DNA of 64,000 nt from Platanthera guangdongensis (Eukaryota; Streptophyta; Magnoliopsida; Asparagales; Orchidaceae). Below are positions 44,896-58,102 of the stretch, piece by piece (position 1 is the first letter of the stretch; every line of letters starts with the position of its first letter). The notes under the pieces are model-generated. The model was not told where the DNA came from, did not search any database, and saw nothing but the letters and a program-made list of their open reading frames with translations. A program made the translations under genes and the position numbers. Where the stretch lies: the NCBI GenBank assembly GCA_039583875.1, contig CM077166.1, forward strand, positions 89,650,564-89,714,563. The letters run 5' to 3'.

Positions 44896-47001
44896 TGAAA
44901 GATATGGTACCTAAACAGCTAGAGGGGGGGGGGTGAATAGGTGACCTAATCCTTTTCTAACTTTGTTGGCAGACAAACAGTTATATCACAGATTTCTAAC
45001 TACTTTTGCACAGCAAACAGCAATAACAAAACATACACAGCTAATCCACAGCACAATCACAGCACATCACACAGTGTTTTATAGTAGTTCCCCAAGATAT
45101 GGGTACATCCACTTTCCCCCTTCGCCTATCTAGTAGTGTACTAGATTCGGCCAAACTTCTCCACTGTCTCAGAACCCAAATTGGTTCCTACACCTCAGGC
45201 CCAAAGCCTTACAACTCAGCTTTATCCCAAAGCCTACACTCAGCCAATCAAGGCCTACACTCAGCCAACCAAGGCCTACACTCAGAGATCTCAATCTCCT
45301 ACACTCAGGCTCACAAGCCCTACCCTCAGCCTTTATAATTATAGGCTTACAAATCACTCAGATCCAAAGGATCCTACAAGTTAAAAGTATTACAAATAAT
45401 AACTCTACAACTCAGAAATAAAAGAGGGGAGTTGAGAGTTTCTTGATGAGCTCTTGGAAGAACTCAGCTGGATTCACCCTGACTTAGCTTTCTTCAAAGC
45501 TTCTTGAGTAGAACTGAATAATACTGAATCCTTCTGCAGTAGTTCCTTGACCTCTGCTACTTAAGATCCAGAATTGAATCTGAATCCTTCTTCTCAGCCT
45601 AGTTCCAGAGGCTGATTTCTTGGATGAAGCCCTCTCTCTCCAACTTCTTAGATCTGCACTTGAACTGCTAGATCTTCTTGTGTTGATACTCTTTGTACCA
45701 CTTTAATAATTACTTCAACAAGGTGATCAACGTTAACAATAATCTGATCAACAACTTCAACAACAGTTTCTATAAACTGTGGGTGCCTATTTATAGCCCT
45801 TCTTCATGGTAACCGGCTGGTCCGGTTCATAACTGACTTCTGACATCTCTGACAGTTGCTGTAGACCGGCTGGAACGGCAGCTGTCAAGTCATCCAGTCA
45901 CTTCTTGAAAATCTCTAACTGTCTGTAAGTGTCGAGACTTTCTGTCTTTAAGTGTCGACACTTATAGTCCAAGTGTCGACACAGTTGTGTAAGTGTCGAC
46001 ACAAGTCTACAAGGTGTCGACACAACTCCTTGTATGTCTCGACACAGATTCTTCTGCATGTGTCGACACTGAAATTGAGTGTCGACACAAGTACTTGTTC
46101 TTCTAGCTTTTGCTGAATTCTTCTATGTGTCGACACATCTCCTTTGTGTCGACACATCTTCTTGTGTTGAATCTGTCAAGTGTCGACACTGCTTCTTGGT
46201 GTCGACACATAGTCTTCTATGTTGAATCTTGCTGAGTGTCGACACAGCTCCTTGTGTCGACACACCTTCTTCTTGTTGAGACTTCAGCTGAGTGTCGACA
46301 CATTCCCATAGTGTCGACACTTGTACTTAGAATAATTTGTTGTTCTTTGTGTTCTTTGCTAAGTGTCGACACAGCTCCATGTGTCGACACTTTCTTCCAG
46401 TGTTGAGTCTTCAGCTGTGTGTCGACACATTGTTCTGGGTGTCGACACATACTTCAAATGCTGACTCTTCTGTTGAGTGTCGACACATTGTGCTGGGTGT
46501 CGACACTTACTTCAAATGCTGACTCTTCTGTTGAGTGTCGACACATTGTGTTGAGTGTCGACACTTGTACTTAGTCTCTGCAGACTTTTGCTGAGTGTCG
46601 ACACAGCTCCAAGTGTCGACACTTTCTGGTGTAGACACAGCTTCACTGGGTGTCGACACAGCTCCTTGTGTCGACACTTTCTGTCTGCACTTTTCTTCAC
46701 TGAGTGTCGACACAGCTCCAAGTGTCGACACTTTCTGTCTGGTGTCGACTCTGCATCCCAGGTGTCGACACAATGACTCCAAGTGTCGACACTGCTTGTC
46801 TGGGTGTCGACACAAGCTTTCTCAAGTGTCGACACTTTCCCTCTGGGTGTCGACACATGGACTTAGAAACTTTTTGCTTCAGTCCAGTGATTTCTTAACC
46901 TGCACAAGTAAACTCAACATACATCAAATACATTATGATGTATATCATTGAGTTGGGTGAGGCTTCTTCAAATCAGGTACATTTGACCAATGTACCCAAC
47001 A
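44896..47001 (-). repeat. Sire-C 3' LTR (left copy)
   Basis: 2106 bp. Palindrome array 45929-46856 on the TGTTGGG side, TATAAATA complementary to 45788-45795, three rather than four of the 19-bp tandem units. Polypurine tract complementary to 47002-47016. Confidence 0.92.
45929..46856. repeat. GTGTCGACAC palindrome array, Sire-C left LTR
   Basis: About 30 exact palindromes. A clear 62-bp higher-order unit (pair of palindromes plus CTTCAAATGCTGACTCTTCTG spacer) is seen near 46430-46550. Confidence 0.92.
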
Positions 47002-47416
47002 ATCTCCCCCTATTTGGAGAAGTCATAACCCTTAGTCAATGATATACACCATTCATAATTAAAAATTACAGAATGATGTAAAGCAGATTATAAACAGCAG
47101 GGTAAACATAAACATGTAATATTTCACACATGTATACACATTCAACATTGCAGAACAAACAAGAAATAGACATATTCTCAGAACAATCATGAAATATATT
47201 TATCATATATTGTTCTAACATTTTTCTAATACATCTTCAATGGTTTACAAAAATGTTTTTCATTCAAAAGATTACAACAATCTTCAAGTCAATTCCTAAT
47301 CTATTTCTGGTCTGGTTCTTTGATAACTATGCCTTTGCCAGGTTGGACTTGAGCTTTGACAGTGGCTTCAGCAGGTTCAGCAAAAGCAGGCTTCTTGCCT
47401 TTTAAGTCCTTCTTCT

Positions 47417-50143
47417 TCAGCTCTTCTGCTTTGATTTTCTGTCTCTCAAAATAGTGGTATGGCTTAGGAAGTACTTGCTAGGCTCCACTGCAGTAGGAGG
47501 TAGCTTTCCCATCTTTGCCTTCCTTCTATACTGAACTATGGCTTCTTGTCTAATCTCATGTTTCCTCCATTCTGCTTCAGAGAACCATTTGTTCCTGTCA
47601 TTCATGTTGTCTTTGGCAGCTTTCCAGGCAGTTAAAATTATATTTCTAGAGGTAGGGCTCCACTGTTCAAAGTCTGGCCTTTGTTCTGCTTGTTCCCTAA
47701 ACCTCTTCTTTGACAACCTTGCCTCTTCTTCTTTCTCTAATGCCTCTTGCATAGCTGCAGAAATAGGTTGAACAACCTTTTCCAGAACAACATTTGACTT
47801 CCCTGCAGTTGGGCTATACATCTGGTGAATATCAGCTTGCAACCATGTCAAAATCTGGTGGAGGATATATGACCTGAGCTACCTCTGGTTGCTCACCTCC
47901 AAGATATGCACTTTGAATCCCAGATTCAGCAACATTGTCATCATCACAGAGTGGAGGATAGCCCAGTGTAGCTCTGATGGAATTAGATATCCATTTTGCA
48001 TGGTCAGAGCTAGCTTTGACTAAAACTCTCTCCCCCTTTATGACTTCTTGGGCAACTTGATCTCTTACATCATCCTTCTGGAATCTGATTTGACTATCCA
48101 AGTACCTGATTCCATCTTTAAAGTTAGGTTTGAGCTTAGTGAGCTGTTCAGAGATGGCCTTCTGGGAATCTTGAATTGCAGTCTTGACAGCAGTAATCTC
48201 AGCTTGAAATACTTTATCAAAGTCAGCCTTAACTGCAGCAGCAGATGTAGAAGGTTCAGCAGTCTTATTCTTCAATTCAGTGACTATAGCATTGTGAGAT
48301 TGTGTCAGATTGTCATTCATTCTGAGTTGGTTTTCCAGCACATATCCTTGCTTCAATGCTATATCATCTACTTGTACTTTTATCTTCTCTTGGTGTGTTG
48401 CCAGATACACCACTGCATTGCCACCTTTGTGGAAGCAGTCTGTCATCTCTTTCTTGTTAAGGTTCATTTCAAACCTTATAGACTTTATATCTTGTGCAAG
48501 ATCAAACTGTAGGGTCTTGTGCCCTTCATCCACATAAGTCTCAATTGCCTTTCTTTGCTCATCCAATTTTATCTGTAGTGCAACCATTAAAGCACTATAA
48601 TCAGCAGTTGGAGCTTGCTGAACTATAGGCTGTGGGGCAATGGATTGCAAAGCCTTCTTATAACTCTGGCTTCTCCTCTTGAAGACATAGAGTTTCTTCT
48701 TCTTGGCCCTAGCACTCTCCTCATCTTCAGAGGCAGAAGTGCTGGCAATATCAACCCTGTCCTTAGGGCTTTGAGGCTTCTCAGTTTGCACATCAGGTGC
48801 TTGCTCAGTTTCCAGCCTAATAGGCTCTTCCAGATCTTGTACTTGCTCCCCCTCAGCAGCACCACTCTTATCTTCAGCAGCAGCATCCTTGTCCATATCA
48901 AAATCTTCTTGATCTAGATTTAGAAACAAATCTTCCATTGTATATTCAGGTGGAGACTGTGCAGGAGAAGTTCTTGGTTCTTCAATCACTTGAGAAGTAT
49001 CATCTTAAACTACAGCAGATGTGTCTTCTCTAACAGCATCTGGTTATTGAGTATTCAGCTGAGTTTGCTGAAGATCATCAGACAAATCAGCATCTTCTAT
49101 AATATAGTCTAAAGTTTTTAGGTCAGTGAGTACCTCTTGTATGATGGTGGTGGCTTGCTCACTGTCCAGTGTAGATGGTTCCTCTACAACTGGAGCTCCC
49201 CCTGGCTGTGATCCCTATGGATGGGGCTAGCTTGAGGCAGCTCCCCCTGGATCTCAGCTATATCTTGAGCAGCAGGGGTCTTCTCTGCAGCCACTTCCTC
49301 TTGATCATCAGGAGTGAAAACAACTTGTTCTTCACTCCCTGAACTGCTGGAGGACTCTTGTGTCACAGGAACTTGCTTCCTTTTCTTCTTAGGAGGACTG
49401 TCTTTCTTAGTAACTGGCTTCTCTGGGGTTGCCACTTCCTTGGACAACACCCTGTCCCATCTGGAAAAGATCCTTTGATCCATTTTCCTCATATGGTTTA
49501 TCTTGCTGCCTGCAGCAGTATTCATTACCTCTGGTATGGTACCAGCTAGGTAGAGACTAATGATCCTGCCCAGATTGGGCTTCTTCAGACTTCCTTAATT
49601 TTCTCATGCACCACTTGAGACCAATCTGTTTTCAGAGTGAAGATTATTCTTGTCATGATTTCAAACATGTAGGCAGACACTCTGTCATGCCCTCCAGTCT
49701 TGCTGAGTAAGACTTTTCCTACAATCTCAGACATGAACTTTCCTTGGTTATTCATGCCTTTCCTGTTGAATACAGATCCTATCTTCATCTTAGGATCAAG
49801 ACCACACCAGGTTAAAGCTTCCCTGGTCTTTGAAGCAGTAACTTCTTCTTCATCTTGAATTTTGGGTAGCTGGAGTACCTTCCTCAGACTCTTTAGGTGA
49901 AATCTTGACCTTAGTTCCATGAACTCTGGATTTGATTCTGATCCAGATTCATCGACTGCAGCTCCATTAAGGAATTCAAGAACTTCCTTCTTCCAAATCT
50001 TTGTTGGTTCACAACAAGAGAAATTCTAGACCAGAATCGGCGACTAGGGTTACTACCGCCTGAATTTCTGCATCTGCATCGTCGAACGCGCCGCGCACTA
50101 GCTCATAGCCCTCGTTAACGTTCTCCTCAAGCTTAGGAGCCAT
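47417..50143 (-). pseudogene. Sire-C aORF
   Basis: ATGGCTCCTAAG at 50143. The frame is disturbed after about 40 codons (near 50025) relative to A and B. The central block RKGMNNQGKFMSEIVGKVLL and KTGGHDRVSAYMF is at 49790-49660, the acidic region at 49525-49184, the helical region at 48989-47832 (385 codons open; DCFHKGGNAVVYLA, KQGYVLENQLRMNDNLTQSH) and the C-terminal SRNIILTAWKAAKDN at 47851-47417. At least four frame changes or stops are present. The protein was conserved with B well beyond its charged regions, which argues that it was functional until recently. Confidence 0.8.
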
Positions 50144-50177
50144 TAGGGTTTGGAGAATTTGTCTTTAGAAAAGAGAA

Positions 50178-50624
50178 GTGTCGACACAATAGTTTTGGTC
50201 TCGAAACTTTGAAAGCGTGTCGACAAACAAAGACAGAACCCTATTTATACCTTTCTGAATTTGAAGATGAACAGGCGGGACAGCTAACTTAAAATGTGTC
50301 GACACTGGCAATAAGTGTCGACACTGACTTATAATGTCTCGACACATATGTGTCGACACAAGTTTAGTCAACAGATTTTATGTGTCGACACTTGGTTATG
50401 TGTCGACACAACATAACTCGACACATTGTCGAGACTTTACTTAGAAAATTCTGAGTAAAACATAAGTGTCGACACCACATTGGATGTGTCGACACCTACT
50501 AGACATGTGTCGACACTAACATTCTGAAGTGTCGACACCAACATCCTAGATGTGTCGACACCTTTTTCCTGAAGTGTCGACACCACTATTCTGTGTCGAC
50601 ATAGACTTGTCTATGTGTCGACAC
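50178..50624. repeat. Internal GTGTCGACAC array of Sire-C
   Basis: Same layout as in Sire-B, with a TATA box (complement of 50242-50249, TATAAATA) 99 bp before the aORF ATG at 50143. About a dozen exact palindromes plus CTCGACAC and TGTCGAGAC variants. Confidence 0.9.
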
Positions 50625-50656
50625 CTTTTTACTTAGTCATTTTCAAATCTGTAAAC

Positions 50657-53600
50657 TTACTCTAAGTTTATCATTCCTAGTTCAATTTTGAATCTATTGA
50701 ACTTAGCTTCTTCTAGTGGCTTAGTAAACATATCAGCTACTTGTTCATCTGTTTTAACATATTCTAATAAAATATCTTCTCTTTCTACATGCTCCCTAAG
50801 AAAATGATATTTAATCTCAATATGTTTTGTCCTACTATGGGATACAGGGTTATTAGCTATTGAAATAGCACTTGTAGAATCACAGAAAAGTGGAGTTCTA
50901 CTTACCTGAAATCCATAGTCCTCTAGCTGATGTTGAATCCACAGAAGTTGAGCACAGCAACTTCCTGCAGCCACATACTCTGACTCAGCTGTGGAGATAG
51001 CCACACTGGTTTGCTTCTTGCTACTCCATGAAATTAGTCTCCCACCTAGGAATTGACAGGTTCCAGTAGTGCTCTTTCTATCCTCTTTGCATCCTGCAAA
51101 GTCTGCATCTGAATAACCTGTTAGATCAAAATCTCCATTCCTAGGGTACCAGAGGCCTAGATAGGGAGTGCCCTTTAGATATCTCAATATTCTTTTGACT
51201 GCAGTCAAATGAGACTCTTTAGGGCAGGCTTGATACCTTGCACAAACACATGTAGCATACATGATGTCTGGTCTACTAGCAGTCAAGTATAATAGGGAGC
51301 CAACTATCCCTCTATACAAGGTTTCATCTACAGGTTTCCCTGCATCATCCTTGCTAAGAGACATACTTGACCCCATAGGAGTCTTCATGGTACTGGATGA
51401 ATCCATACCATACTTCCTTATGAGTTCTAGGGTGAACTTTGACTGACAAATGGACAAACCACTCTCAGTCTGTTTAACTTGGAGACCCAAGAAAAACTTC
51501 AGCTCTCCCATACTACTCATCTCAAACTGACCTTGCATAAGTTTTGCAAACTTTTTGCAAAGGCTGCTTTCAGTAGACCCAAATATAATGTCATCTACAT
51601 ATATTTGGACTAGTATGACTTTGCCTCTAGATTCCCTAAGGAATAGAGTCTTATCTATTTTCCCCTTGAGAACTTGTTCTCAATGAGGAAACTAGATAGG
51701 GTTTCATACCAAGCCCTAGGGGCTTGCTTTAACCCATATAAAGCTTTCCTAAGTCTATAGACATAATGAGGTAGAGTTGGATCAACAAAACCTGAAGGCT
51801 GCTCCACATAGACTTCTTCTTTCAAATTACCATTTAGGAATGCTGACTTGACATCCATTTGGTATACCTTGAATCCTTGATAGGTTGCATAGGCCAAGAA
51901 CATTCTTATGGCTTCCAGTCTGGCTACTGGAGCAAAGGTTTGATCAAAGTCAATACCTTCTTCTTGCCTATATCCTTTAGCAACCAGTCTAGCCTTATTC
52001 TTAATGATGACTCCTTGTTCATCCATCTTATTCCTGTAGATCCACTTAACTCCTATTACATTGTGGTCTTTAGGTTTAGGAACAAGTTCCCAAACCTTGC
52101 ACCTCTTGAACTGATTAAGCTCTTCTTGCATTGCTTCAGTCCATTGTGGATCTTGTATTGCTTCTTCAAACTTCTTAGGTTCAACTTGTGACAGAAGGCT
52201 GGAATAGATTGCAGCATTCATGTTTTTACTCCTGGTTTGTACTCCTTGTCTTGGATCTCCAATAATCAGCTCTACTGGATGATCTCTAAGATGCCTGTGG
52301 CTGGAGGCATCCTAACCTCTAGTTGAACCACTTCAGCATCTGCATCATGCTGTACACCTTGTATTTCTTCAGCAACTGGCACATGTAGTTCTCCCCCTGG
52401 ACAACAGCTACTCTCTTCTCCTTGCTGTCTTGCAGCAGACACTTCTTCTATAGTAAGCTTGTCCATTTTCTTTGATAAACCTGTGGGGCTGCATACACTG
52501 CTAGACAACTCATTATTAATAAGTTTAGTCTCATCAAAAACTACATGCACAGATTCTTCTACAACTTGTGTAGTCAAGTTGTAGACTCTATAAGCCTTAC
52601 TATTGTTGCTGTACCCAACAAAAATTCCCTCTTGGGACTTGGCAGCAAACTTAGTTAAGTAAGACTTCCCATTGTTAAGTATGAAGCATTTGCAACCAAA
52701 GATCCTAAAATAGGATAGGTTTGGTTTCCTGCCTTTCACAACTTCATAGGGGGTCTTGTTAAGCCTTTTAGTGATGGTAGCCCTATTTATAACATGGCAT
52801 GCAGTGTTAACTGCTTCAGCCCAGAAATACTCTGGCAGTGATGTATCACTAAGTAGGGTCCTACCAGCCTCTATCAAGGTTCTATTCTTCCTCTCAGCAA
52901 TGCCATTTTGCTGAGGTGTTCTAGGTGAAGAGAATTCTTGAAATATCCCAAAGTCTTCACACAGTTTTGTCATGCTATCAGACTGAAATTCAGTACCATG
53001 GTCACTTCTAATTTTGACCACTGTACTATTTAGTTCATTCTGAATTTGCTTGACAAAGCTATAAAAGACACTAGGTGTTTCAGATTTCTGTCTTAAGAAG
53101 AACACCCAGGAAAACCTTGAGTAGTCATCTACAACTACAAAGGTATAGACCTTCCTACCTAAGCTGTGAACTGGCATTGGACCAAAGAGATCCATATGCA
53201 AGAGGTATAAACACCTCACAGCATCTTTGTTTTCTATGCTTCTAAAGGTGGATTTAGTCTGCTTGCCCTTTTGACAAGCTGAGCAAATACCATCTTTGAC
53301 ACACTTAACTTGAGGACCATTCCTCACTAACTCTTTGCTAAAGAGTTTGCTAATAGTCTTGTAGTTAAGATGGGCAAGCCTCTTGTGCCATTTGACACAA
53401 TGAGAGACTGTCTCATCAGCTACAAGACAAACTGGAGAACCATTGTTCTCAACCATAATGTCTAGGCAGTAGACATTCCTCTTCCTATAACCTGTCAAAA
53501 TGATCTCTTGATCACTTGACCTCTTGATATGACAACCATTTTTAACAAATGAGATGTCATACCCTACATCACTTAATTGACTTATACTTATTAGGTTGTG

Positions 53601-53828
53601 TTTCAACCCTTTAACATAAGCCACTTGAGTAATGGTAACTAAGTTTGAAGAAATGTTACCAAACCCTTTGATGATTCCTTTTTCAGAACCACCAAAGGTC
53701 ACTTTAGGACCATTTTTGATTGGAATGTAGTCCTTCAGTAGTCCCCTTGTTCCAGTCATATGTCTGGAACATCCACTGTCCAAGTACCATGTTGGGGTAT
53801 GGCCACTTGGACTCACCTGCAAAACAAA
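50657..53828 (-). pseudogene. Sire-C pol: protease, integrase, RT and RNase H
   Basis: Protease and integrase are in one open frame of 516 codons (53822-52272): WYLDSGCSRHMTG, HKRLAHLNYKTI, CSACQKGKQ, LLHMDLFGPM, IRSDHGTEFQ, NGIAERKNRTL, and all D, D and E residues are present. A frame change near 52290 precedes RT (52221-51655; [26 protein letters not shown]). A second near 51660 precedes RT/RNase H (51538-50657; [39 protein letters not shown]); [10 protein letters not shown] lies between them. This copy gives the best view of the family's intact enzymes. Confidence 0.9.
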
Positions 53829-55872
53829 TTAATGAACCTTAGAACCCAAAGTATTCTTGGGTCCTTGGTGATTGTTAGTTTGCAATTTGACAAACCTACC
53901 TACTGGCTTTCCAACAGGTAGTTTGGAACTCACTTTGGCACTCACATTGTGCCAACAGTCTACTGCAAAATGGCCAACTTTGCCACAGCACCAACATTCA
54001 AATTTATTGTACCTTTGCTTAGGTACTGCCTTGGCTGTCTTGACTACAGCAGGCTTGTTGAATGTTGGGGCTTTGCCCTTGGACTTATACTTGGACTGCT
54101 CAGTCCCTGCAGGTCTAATAAAGCCCAGTCCAGCTTTACCCTTGTGATGAACAAATTCATCAATTATGGGTAACACTGACTTAGGTTTAGAAAACCTAGC
54201 AACCAAGTCCTTCTCCTTCTGAAGATTGTTCTCCAGACACTTAATTTGATCATTCTTAAAAGTGATAGTTCCCATCTGAATCACTGTTATGTGTTTCAGC
54301 CTGGCTATCTCATTCAGTTTTTGATCAAATTGCTTCTCAAAATCTGTTGCAGCAGCTTTAAGATCAGCAATTTCCGTTGCCTGACTTTTGGCTAGGGACT
54401 TGCTTTTCTTGTAAGCTTGCAACAACACTCTATATTCATCTATAAGTTGATGAATATCATCCTCAGACTCAGATACATTCTCATCACTTGATGAAGAAGA
54501 ATCTGAATCTGAACTAGAACAAGAAACTGAATTTAAACTTGAACTTTGTACCTGACTGGGTCCTGGCTGCTCCAGGATTTTGGCACTTTTTGTCAAAGCC
54601 ATTAGCCCTTGGCAATGACTGTCTTCTTGTTCATAAATTGACTCCAAGATCTGCATGAATTCTTCCTCTTCTTCTTCAGCAAACAGCCCTATGTAGGCTT
54701 CAGCCTCAGACTCAGTTTCTGAAGAAGAGATATCTGATAGAGTCTTCTCCTTCTTAGCAACAAAAGACTTTTCTTTCTTCCCTTTGAAGTGAGTCTTTTT
54801 CCTGTCACCAGATTCCTTTCTCTTCTCTGGACAATCTGCAATAACATGGCCCTGTCTATTGCAGCAATAGCAAACAATCTTTGAACCAGTTGCCTTGCTT
54901 GATTTTGTCCTTTTCTTGTCATTCTTTGAAGACCTCTTTTTCTGATAAGAGTCTTCCCTTACCTTGTGATGTAGAAGGCCTTGACCTCCACTGTTTCTTT
55001 TTCAAAAACTTCTGAAAGTGTCTAGTGAAAGCAGCAAAGTCTTCATCACTTTCACTGCTCTTAGACTTTGTGCTGACAGACTCATCAGACTCTGATTCAA
55101 CTACCTCTGGAGGTGGAGTTGAAGACTTGTTCCTGCACTTTCTGGGAACTTCTGTTTTGAAAGCAACAGTTCTTTCCTTATTCTCAGTCCTTGTTGATTT
55201 CTCCTCCTCTTTTCTTACTGTCAACTGCATCTCATATGACAATAACTTGCCAAATAGTGTAGGGGGAGGAATTTCCCCCAACTTAGCCATTTCTCTTATG
55301 ACACAGATCTTGGTGTCCCAATCTTTTGTTAGGGACCTTAAGAACTTGTCATTTAGTTCATAGTTACTGAACTCTCTTCCATAAGACATGAGTTCATTAA
55401 CTATTCTGTAAAATTTCTTATAGCACTCAGTGATGCTATCACCCTTTCCTTGCCTAAAGCTTTCATACTCCTGATTTAGCAAGGACTTTCTATCTTGCCT
55501 AACTTCTTCAGATCCTTCCATATACACTATAAGAGTGTCCCACATCTCTTTGGCTGTCTTGTAGTGTATAAGGTTCTGAAAAGTTGCATCATCAATGGCA
55601 CTCACTATTATGTTTTGTGCCCTCTTGTCCATGGTGGCCAGGTCAATTTCATCCTTAGTCATCTCAGAGAAATCCTTTGGAGTTCTCTGATTTGCATCTA
55701 GAACTGAAATCTTCATAGGCACATAAGGCCCTTCCTTTACTGTGATGTAGATTCTAGGGTCTGAGGCCTCCATAAATAGCCTTACCCTTTCTTTCCAGAT
55801 CCCAAAGATCTCCTTTCTGCATATGGGTAATTTCATGGAACCCAATTCCTTGTGATTCTCATAGGAACCCAT
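53829..55872 (-). pseudogene. Sire-C gag
   Basis: ATGGGTTCCTATGAG at 55872, open for 317 codons to 54919 (KLPICRKEIFGIWKERVRLFM, SITECYKKFYRIVNEL). Frame changes between 54922 and 54656 lie around the first zinc knuckle (CYCCNRQGHVIADC near 54870). The rest (54656-53829) is open, with a helical region and the second knuckle CWCCGKVGHFAVDC near 53985. It ends at the family TAA (53831-53829), and pol follows in the same frame. Confidence 0.87.
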
Positions 55873-55974
55873 GTTTCTTGATTTTCTTGAATTTCTTGAA
55901 TCTGTGTTTTGCCAACACTGAATCTGCCAAACAGGATCTCCTCAGACTGTTAGTCCTTGTTTTGAGGAACCTCG

Positions 55975-55986
55975 CTCTGATACCAC
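55975..55986 (-). promoter_or_regulatory. Sire-C primer binding site (tRNA-iMet)
   Basis: The complement reads GTGGTATCAGAG, next to the LTR at 55988. Confidence 0.87.
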
Positions 55987-55987
55987 T

Positions 55988-58097
55988 TGAAAGATATGGT
56001 ACCTAAACACCTAGAGGGGGGGGGGGGGTGAATAGGTGACCTAATCCTTTTCTAACTTTGTTGGCAGCAAACAGTTATATCACAGATTTCTAACTACTTT
56101 TGCACAGCAAACAGCAATAACAAAACATACACAGCTAATCCACAGCACAATCACAGCACAGCACACAGTGTTTTATAGTGGTTCCCCAAGATATGGGTAC
56201 ATCCACTTTACCCCTTCGCCTATCTAGTAGTGTACTAGATTCGGCCAAACTTCTCCACTGTCTCAGAACCCAAATTGGTTCCTACACCTCAGGCCCAAAG
56301 CCTTACAACTCAGCTTTATCCCAAAGCCTACACTCAGCCAATCAAGGCCTACACTCAGCCAACCAAGGCCTACACTCAGATATCTCAATCTCCTACACTC
56401 AGGCTCACAAGCCCTACCCTCAGCCTTTATAATTATAGGCTTACAAATCACTCAGATCCAAAGGATCCTACAAGTTAAAAGGTATTACAAATAATAACTC
56501 TACAACTCAGAAATAAAAGAGGGGAGTTGAGAGTTTCTTGATGAGTTCTTGGAAGAACTTAGCTGGATTCACCCTGACTTAGCTTTCTTCAAAGCTTCTT
56601 GAGTAGAACTGAATAAGACTGAATCCTTCTGCAGTAGTTCTTTGACCTCTGCTACTTAAGATCCAGAATTGAATCTGAATCCTTCTTCTCAGCCTAGTTC
56701 CAGAGGCTGATTTCTTGGATGGAGCCCTCTCTCTCCAACTTCTTAGATCTGCACTTGAACTGCTAGATCTTCTTGTGTTGATACTCTTTGTACCACTTTA
56801 ATAATTACTTCAACAAGGTGATCAACCTTAACAATAATCTGATCAACAACTTCAACAACAGTTTCTATAAACTGTAGGTGCCTATTTATAGCCCTTCTTC
56901 ATGGTAACTGGTTGGTCCGGTTCATAAATGACTTCTGACATCTCTGACAGTTGCTGTAGACCGGCTGGAACGGCAGCTGTCAAGTCATCCAGTCACTTCT
57001 TGAAAATCTCTAACTGTCTGTAAGTGTCGAGACTTTCTGTCTTTAAGTGTCGACACTTATAGTCCAAGTGTCGACACCAGTTGTGTAAGTGTCGACACAA
57101 GTCTACAAGGTGTCGACACAACTCCTTGTCTGTCTTGACACAGATTCTTCTGCATGTGTCGACACTGAAATTGAGTGTCGACACAAGTACTTGTTCTTCT
57201 AGCTTTTGCTGAATTCTTCTATGTGTCGACACATCTCCTTTGTGTCGACACATCTTCTTGTGTTGAATCTGTCAAGTGTCGACACTGCTTCTTGGTGTCG
57301 ACACATAGTCTTCTATGTTGAATCTTGCTGAGTGTCGACACAGCTCCTTGTGTCGACACACCTTCTTCTTGTTGAGACTTCAGCTGAGTGTCGACACATT
57401 CCCATAGTGTCGACACTTGTACTTAGAATAATTTGTTGTTCTTTGTGTTCTTTGCAAAGTGTCGACACAGCTCCATGTGTCGACACTTTCTTCCAGTGTT
57501 GAGTCTTCAGCTGTGTGTCGACACATTGTTCTGGGTGTCGACACATACTTCAAATGCTGACTCTTCTGTTGAGTGTCGACACATTGTACTGGGTGTCGAC
57601 ACTTTCTTCAAATGCTGACTCTTCTGTTGAGTGTCGACACATTGTGTTGAGTGTCGACACATGTACTTAGTCTCTGCAGACTTTTGCTGAGTGTCGACAC
57701 AGCTCCAAATGTCGACACTTTCTGGTGTAGACACAGCTTCACTGGGTGTCGACACAGCTCCTTGTGTCGACACTTTCTGTCTGCACTTTTCTTCACTGAG
57801 TGTCGACACAGCTCCAAGTGTCGACACTTTCTGTATGGTGTTGACTCTGCATCCCAGGTGTCGACACAATGACTCCAAGTGTCGACACTGCTTGTCTGGG
57901 TGTCGACACAAGCTTTCTCAAGTGTCGACACTTTCCCTCTGGGTTTCGACACATGGACTTAGAAACTTTTTGCTTCAGTCCAGTGATTTCTTAACCTGCA
58001 CAAGTAAACTCAACATACATCAAATACATTATGATGTATATCATTGAGTTGGGTGAGGCTTCTTCAAATCAGGTACATTTGACCAATGTACCCAACA
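55988..58097 (-). repeat. Sire-C 5' LTR (right copy)
   Basis: 2110 bp. Palindrome array 57024-57952, TATAAATA complementary to 56883-56890. It has a longer G run near the 3' end than the left copy. Confidence 0.92.
57024..57952. repeat. GTGTCGACAC palindrome array, Sire-C right LTR
   Basis: About 28 exact palindromes, same spacer order as the left LTR, with a few single-base changes such as GTTTCGACAC at the end. Confidence 0.92.
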
Positions 58098-58102
58098 GTA
58101 AG

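Larger units (their letters stand above)
44896..58097 (-). mobile_element. Sire-C: second SIRE-type element nested in Sire-A 3' LTR
   Basis: 13,202 bp in reverse orientation, flanked by gtaag (44891-44895 and 58098-58102). LTRs are 44896-47001 (2106 bp) and 55988-58097 (2110 bp). Same domain order as Sire-B. Gag and protease-integrase are in long open stretches, and the remaining breaks are single-base frame changes. Confidence 0.94.
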
